The position numbers were made by a program, and so were the translations under genes. From NCBI GenBank assembly GCA_018693105.1, contig JABHLN010000022.1:1-42320 (forward strand): a DNA stretch of 42,320 bases, written 5' to 3'. The first letter of the stretch is position 1. Every line of letters begins with the position of its first letter. Below the pieces are notes generated by a model, which did not search any database, was not told the DNA's origin, and worked only from the letters and a program-made list of their open reading frames with translations. Source of the DNA: Desulfobacterales bacterium (GTDB lineage Bacteria > Desulfobacterota > Desulfobacteria > Desulfobacterales > SURF-7). Shown here in pieces: positions 37,488 through 42,320 of this stretch.

Positions 37488-38249
37488 ATGAAAATTTTAG
37501 CATTTAACGGAAGCCCAAGGGCAAAAGATAGCCATACTGATTACATTCTTCAGCCATTTCTTGAAGGAGCCAGAGAAGCCGGCGCCACTACTGAAACGCT
37601 ATACCTTAAAGATCATAGAATCAAACCATGCACAGGATGTAACAGCTGCTGGCTGCAGACACCCGGAGTGTGTATAATTAAAGATGACATGGCAGGAATA
37701 CTTGAAAAAATCCTTGAAGCAAATGCTCTTATCTTTGCCACGCCTCTTTATAATTGTACTATGACAGCGCATATGAAAGCGCTTCTTGAACGAGAACATC
37801 CTTTGGCTTGCCCTCAACTTCTAATAAATGAAGACGGTGAAATGGCACACCCCCCCCGCTATCCTGATAAAATGAAAAAAAAATGGATACTTATTTCGAA
37901 TGCAGGATTACCTGAAGCCAAACATTTTGATCTTCTTTTGGAAAATATCAAGAGGATGACAATTCTTTCGGGTGGTGGTGGTTATGCCACATTGGTTGGT
38001 ACTATTCTTAAGGGAATGGGAGGCGCTTTTTCCAAAGCCCCCGAAGACCCGGGATCATTAGAATGGTTTTTTGATGCTTGTAGAAAAGCCGGCGCAGAAC
38101 TTGTAAAAGAAGGAAAAATCACTACGGAAACACAGGAAATACTTGATCGCCCCCTGTTCAACTATACAAATCAGGAGTATGTGGACAAACTTAACATATT
38201 TGCTGACAATGTATTGGAAATGTTTGCAGCTGCAAAGAATGACAGCTGA
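37488..38249 (+). CDS. Flavodoxin-fold iron-sulfur flavoprotein-like reductase (paralog of 3454-4188)
   Basis: MKILAFNGSPRAKDSHTDYILQPFLEGAREAGA; CTGCNSCWLQTPGVC (C-x2-C-x2-C-x7-C). Confidence 0.85.
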   Translation: MKILAFNGSPRAKDSHTDYILQPFLEGAREAGATTETLYLKDHRIKPCTGCNSCWLQTPGVCIIKDDMAGILEKILEANALIFATPLYNCTMTAHMKALLEREHPLACPQLLINEDGEMAHPPRYPDKMKKKWILISNAGLPEAKHFDLLLENIKRMTILSGGGGYATLVGTILKGMGGAFSKAPEDPGSLEWFFDACRKAGAELVKEGKITTETQEILDRPLFNYTNQEYVDKLNIFADNVLEMFAAAKNDS

Positions 38250-38340
38250 CACTTACATAACTTACAGACTTCAAAGCATAGCAATATCTTTGAAAAACGT
38301 TTCCAGCCATCTGTCAGAAGGACTGGGAGTAGAAGGTCTG

Positions 38341-39477
38341 CTATTCAAGTTGTCCGGTTATCAGTTGAACAAGTATAAGTGAAAAGAGACTTAGAACAGC
38401 ACCTACAACGAACGTAATCCTGTAATCTACCAGCCATAGAAATCCTCCTATGGCTGGTAAAAAAACTGCGGCAATATGATTTATCGTAAATCCCACAGCC
38501 ATACTTGGTGCAATATCTTTCGGGTCGGCAATTTTTTGAAAAAAGGTTCTTATTGCGATAGCAAAGTTGAAAAAAATATGATCCGCAATATATAAAAATG
38601 CCACAATTATTTTTGACTCAACAAAAGCATAGGAAAGAAAAATTATAATCAGGCTGAAATATTCAAGGGACAGAACCTTTCTCTCTCCGAATATGACTAT
38701 GCATTTTCCTATAAAAGGACTTAGAAAAAAGTTAATAACATTATTTACAATGAAAAGTGCGGCTATTTCCTGAACTGAAAAATGGAATTTCTTAACAAGA
38801 AGAAAAACCGCAAAAGCAACAAAAATCTGGCGTCTTGCTCCAGCCATAAAAGTCAGAAAATAAAAGAGCCAGTACCTTTTCTTCAAGATCATTTTTTTGC
38901 GCTGAGGGATAAGATTCTTATCACAGGGGTCCTGGGAAAGCGCCCATAAGCTTGCGACAACAATAAGGCCTCCAAATAAAAGATACAACTGCAGGTAGTT
39001 CAGTATGGGTGCAAGGACAAAAATAATAATTCCTGCACATATATTGCTGGCAGATGCAAAACTTCTAAGTTTTCCAAAAACAAGAGGTGATGTTTTATTA
39101 TCAAAATACTGAAGTGTCAGAGACTGATTAGTTGTCTCGAAATAATGAAAACCGAAACTCATAATAAGAGTAGTAACAAGGATACCATAAAAACTCGGTA
39201 AAAAACCTGTTGCCGCAACTCCGGCACCAAGTATCAAAACTGATAATGCAGACAAACGGTGTTCTTTTATGATAAGGAGTACATAAACGACAAGCAATGC
39301 AAGAAAACCCGGGATTTCACGGACCGATTGTAATATTCCGACATGACTCCCGTTTAAGCCTATTTCATTTACAACAAAATTATCAAAAAGGCTTCGCCAT
39401 ACATATAGCCCTGCTGTTGCGCAAATGGTTAAAACCAGTAAATAACGATACATTTGATTTTTTTTTAATTCAGTCAT
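38341..39477 (-). CDS. MFS transporter
   Basis: 378 aa with about 12 hydrophobic segments; GLYVWRSLFDNFVVNEIGLNGSHVGILQSVREIPGFLALL; MFS-type organisation. Confidence 0.83.
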   Translation of the reverse strand: MTELKKNQMYRYLLVLTICATAGLYVWRSLFDNFVVNEIGLNGSHVGILQSVREIPGFLALLVVYVLLIIKEHRLSALSVLILGAGVAATGFLPSFYGILVTTLIMSFGFHYFETTNQSLTLQYFDNKTSPLVFGKLRSFASASNICAGIIIFVLAPILNYLQLYLLFGGLIVVASLWALSQDPCDKNLIPQRKKMILKKRYWLFYFLTFMAGARRQIFVAFAVFLLVKKFHFSVQEIAALFIVNNVINFFLSPFIGKCIVIFGERKVLSLEYFSLIIIFLSYAFVESKIIVAFLYIADHIFFNFAIAIRTFFQKIADPKDIAPSMAVGFTINHIAAVFLPAIGGFLWLVDYRITFVVGAVLSLFSLILVQLITGQLE

Positions 39478-39576
39478 GATAATTCCGTACTACTTACTTG
39501 AATATCTACATAACAATATCATGCCATGTTGGCCTGGATATTATTATTCTTGCATAAAAAAAACAAGGAGTTTGAT

Positions 39577-40035
39577 ATGAAAATAAAAGTGTCACCTCTG
39601 GTGCATATTGAAATAGTCGTACATGATGCTGAAGAGACTTATCAATTACTTAATCGTGTTTTTGGAGCTGAGAAGGTCGAGGAAGATCTTTCATCATATG
39701 CTGAAACCCTATCACCATTTAAAAGGATAATTCATGTCGACCTGGGAGGGACCGTATTACAGCTCATTGAACCGGCAGAATCCGGCACATGGCAAAAGCA
39801 GCTGAAAGAAAAAGGACCGGGTGTACATAATATTACTTTTAAAGTTGATAATATTCAGGATGCGATAAAAGCTCTTCAAAAAGAAGGATGTGAACCCCTT
39901 TGGCAAACATCTTTGGATGCTATTCTTGGCTCTGACCCTTCAAAGCCTGCTGAGCCAAACACCTGTATGATAGATACTATGGAAAAAGTCGGGTTCAGGC
40001 TGGAACTGTTTCAAAAACCGGAAGGCAATACATAA
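39577..40035 (+). CDS. VOC superfamily protein (methylmalonyl-CoA epimerase/glyoxalase-like)
   Basis: LVHIEIVVHDAEETYQLLNRVFGAEKV, GPGVHNITFKVDNIQDAIKALQKEGCEPL, RLELFQ; start at MKIKVSPL with RBS aaggag. Confidence 0.82.
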   Translation: MKIKVSPLVHIEIVVHDAEETYQLLNRVFGAEKVEEDLSSYAETLSPFKRIIHVDLGGTVLQLIEPAESGTWQKQLKEKGPGVHNITFKVDNIQDAIKALQKEGCEPLWQTSLDAILGSDPSKPAEPNTCMIDTMEKVGFRLELFQKPEGNT

Positions 40036-40036
40036 A

Positions 40037-40846
40037 TCAACCCTTCCTCACCTTAATAAAGGTACTGATATCTTCATTTTCGATGGAATAAAGTGCATCA
40101 AGAAAAGCAACCGAAAAGCTTCCGGGATTGTCACTTGTTATTACCGCTTTTTCAGCACAGAGACCGTAAAAAGCAAAGGCCGATGTGGTGGCCTCGAGAA
40201 GTTTCTCTCCTGCAACAGCGCAGAATGCAGCAGTAACGGCTGTAAGACCGCACCCTGTACCGGTAACCCTTGTCATTAATGGATGACCGTTAGCCACACG
40301 TAAAACCTGGTTACCATCAGTTATAAGATCTTCTTCACCGGAAATTGCAATAATACATTTAAAATCATTTGCGATTTCCTTTGCTATGTCAATATGATCA
40401 GATGTTATTAAAAGTGAAGAGTCAACTCCCCTGGTTTTTACTTCTGAAGAGGCTAATGAAAAAATTTCTGAAGCATTACCACGAAGAACAGAGATTTTGG
40501 TTTCTTTCAAAATTCGCTCTACAGTTTCTGACCTGAGCTTTGTTGCCCCTGCTCCTACAGGATCCAGTATTACAGGAATTCCTTTAGAATTAGCCGTTTT
40601 TGCTGCACATATCATCGATTCAGTCCAGTCTTCCTGAACCGTTCCTATATTAAGCACCAGAGCGCCTGCAATTGAAGTCATTTCTTCAACTTCACTCCGG
40701 CAATGCGCCATAACCGGTGAGGCTCCGATAGCCAAAAGTATATTGGCAGAAGAATTCATTACAACAAAATTTGTTATATTATGAATTAAGGGGGATTTTT
40801 CCCTGATCATATTGATGAGCTCAATCGTGTATGATTTTATCTCCAT
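40037..40846 (-). CDS. thiM: Hydroxyethylthiazole kinase
   Basis: REKSPLIHNITNFVVMNSSANILLAIGASPVMAH, NIGTV, PVILDPVGAGATKLR, VTGTGCGLTAVTAAF. Confidence 0.95.
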   Translation of the reverse strand: MEIKSYTIELINMIREKSPLIHNITNFVVMNSSANILLAIGASPVMAHCRSEVEEMTSIAGALVLNIGTVQEDWTESMICAAKTANSKGIPVILDPVGAGATKLRSETVERILKETKISVLRGNASEIFSLASSEVKTRGVDSSLLITSDHIDIAKEIANDFKCIIAISGEEDLITDGNQVLRVANGHPLMTRVTGTGCGLTAVTAAFCAVAGEKLLEATTSAFAFYGLCAEKAVITSDNPGSFSVAFLDALYSIENEDISTFIKVRKG

Positions 40847-40994
40847 TATTTCATAATCCTTTTATATGTCCAGCAGCCTGCTCCCATAATGACTATGCGC
40901 CCGCACAGGAACACGAGTGCTTTGCCGGTATGAATTCAACTATTCAAATTTATAGTATAAATTTTTAATATTTGACCAGATTTATGCAAAAGGA

Positions 40995-41315
40995 TTATTC
41001 TTCCATCCTCTCTAACTTGAATATGACAGGCCTGAAATAATCGGTGCAGCCGGTAATCATTGTCCCCTTGCTCTTCATCCATGGCAGGGAACTTCCCGTA
41101 GCAATAGACATTACATCTCCCCGAATATCACCCCAGGCCCAGCTACAGAAACCTTCAGGCATACTGAAGGGATCTTCAACAATAATTTCCTGACCATCGC
41201 TTAGCACCTCACATTCACAAAGATCTCCACCACCTTTAAGATACTCCTCTGCTAAATCACGATTGATCGTTCTCTTTAATACAGTTATTTTGCATTTCGA
41301 GATATTATTCGACAT
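40995..41315 (-). CDS. TIGR04076-family-like small protein
   Basis: CKITVLKRTINRDLAEEYL, CEVLSDGQEIIVEDPFSMPEGFCSWAWGDIRGDVMSIATG, MITGCTDYFRPVIFKLERME pattern. Confidence 0.75.
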   Translation of the reverse strand: MSNNISKCKITVLKRTINRDLAEEYLKGGGDLCECEVLSDGQEIIVEDPFSMPEGFCSWAWGDIRGDVMSIATGSSLPWMKSKGTMITGCTDYFRPVIFKLERMEE

Positions 41316-41736
41316 ATTGATACCTCCTTAAATTTTTCTCATTACTGCTAAACGCGTAAAAAGTTATATGACCGTACACTTTAATTTTATTAATGGCTGA
41401 CAAATACTTTTCGTTTTGGATAGCCATTTATTATTCTAATATTTCCACAGCTACTTTCAAGCACAGCAATTTAAAAGCTTCTATTTGCATAATTTTTTAA
41501 CTCAGTATAATTCTGAACTAAATATCATAATGTAAGATTAAGCACCAGAGATAATCGGATGGCTGTAACCATTGATATTGACATGCACATAAGTTCACTT
41601 TTCAGGAAGATAAAAAACTGTAGATGCACCTCCCCCCAATAGACGAATATATAAAACTTCAAACTAAAGATTATTTTACTTCAAGTCTAATATTAATAAT
41701 ATTGAAACTATACAAAAATGATGGGGTTCCTGACAA

Positions 41737-41804
41737 GGTACAAAGGGGCTAAAAAGCAGAACATGCAAGTAGAATGTGAGCCTTTTGAGCCTCTTTGTAT
41801 TACC
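41737..41804. repeat. Isolated imperfect palindrome (hairpin) upstream of nothing obvious, between convergent/tandem minus genes
   Basis: GGTACAAAGGGGCT ... AGCCTCTTTGTATTACC with inner AACATgcaagtagaATGTG. Confidence 0.5.
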
Positions 41805-41840
41805 AATGAGGGGCGCTTAAATTTTATTTAGGGAAAGATT

Positions 41841-42230
41841 TTATAGTGTTCTAATCAATTTATCTATTTTTTTTAAAAGCAATTCCTTATCAACAGGTTT
41901 TTCCAGAAAATCATCCGGGCTGAAATATTCTGCATCCCTTGCAGGATCGAATTTAACATCGATCTCATCACTCATACCGGAAATTCCTATAATTGGAATT
42001 GTATTTAGTTCAGAATCTAATTTAACCTGCCTATATACTTCAAAACCGGAATACAAAGTTTCCATCATGACATCAAGTAAAATAAGATCGGGTTTGTCTT
42101 TTTTAATCATATCCATTCCCAGTTTACCGTCAATAGCATTAGTTGTGGTATATCCATTATTTTCTAAAAATTTTTTTAGATATTTTGCAATAACTTCATC
42201 ATCATCTATAATTAAAATTTTTTTTCCCAT
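41841..42230 (-). CDS. Single-domain response regulator (receiver only)
   Basis: ILIIDDDEVIAKYLKKFLENNGY, DLILLDVMMETLYSGFEVYRQ, DDFLEKPVDKELLLKKI. Confidence 0.9.
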   Translation of the reverse strand: MGKKILIIDDDEVIAKYLKKFLENNGYTTTNAIDGKLGMDMIKKDKPDLILLDVMMETLYSGFEVYRQVKLDSELNTIPIIGISGMSDEIDVKFDPARDAEYFSPDDFLEKPVDKELLLKKIDKLIRTL

Positions 42231-42320
42231 AACAATCTCCTTTTATTATTCAATCTATTAAATTAATGGCCCGGTTTTCGCGTTCAGTTTTAAAAAAACA
42301 AATAAATTTTTAATATTGCA

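Noticed and set aside
40847-40994. Possible TPP riboswitch upstream of thiM
   Set aside because: No CUGAGA/ACC..GAUCUGG-type thi-box found on the minus strand.
1-42320. CRISPR array or cas genes
   Set aside because: No regularly spaced identical short repeats and no Cas-like protein in the ORF track; the dispersed repeats are long palindromes far apart.

Overview
This 42.3-kb AT-rich bacterial window looks like chromosome from an anaerobic Desulfobacterota-type organism (inference from gene content and repeat style, not verified). It is mostly housekeeping and metabolic genes: kamA-like radical SAM, an orphan response regulator, GST, two paralogous iron-sulfur flavoprotein-type reductases, GAF protein, RidA, divergent peptide deformylase, an acyl-CoA ligase / enoyl-CoA hydratase / AOR cluster, mazG-cvpA, a phoH-HD-ybeY-pdxJ-nnr-tsaE-lysC block, ABC-F, GAF-fused GspE/PilB ATPase, M48-TPR protease, queH-yggS-maf, tRNA-Leu(UAA), transglutaminase-like protein, cold-shock protein, fused E1 alpha-beta 2-oxoacid dehydrogenase, MFS, VOC protein, thiM, TIGR04076-like protein and a receiver-domain protein. 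I found no CRISPR array, classical IS element, prophage or recognisable defence island. The most interesting non-genic signal is a family of about 150-bp imperfect-palindromic elements. Four copies share TGATG..CGTAAAAAGT/ACTTTTTACG..CATCA ends, and three of these are flanked by copy-specific 9-11 bp direct repeats, so they look like inserted MITE-like hairpin elements. A related fifth copy sits in the pdxJ-nnr gap. The most interesting coding signal is a small minus-strand gene (about 34945-35237) whose two halves lie in different frames, joined at a canonical T TTA AAA -1 slippery heptamer.
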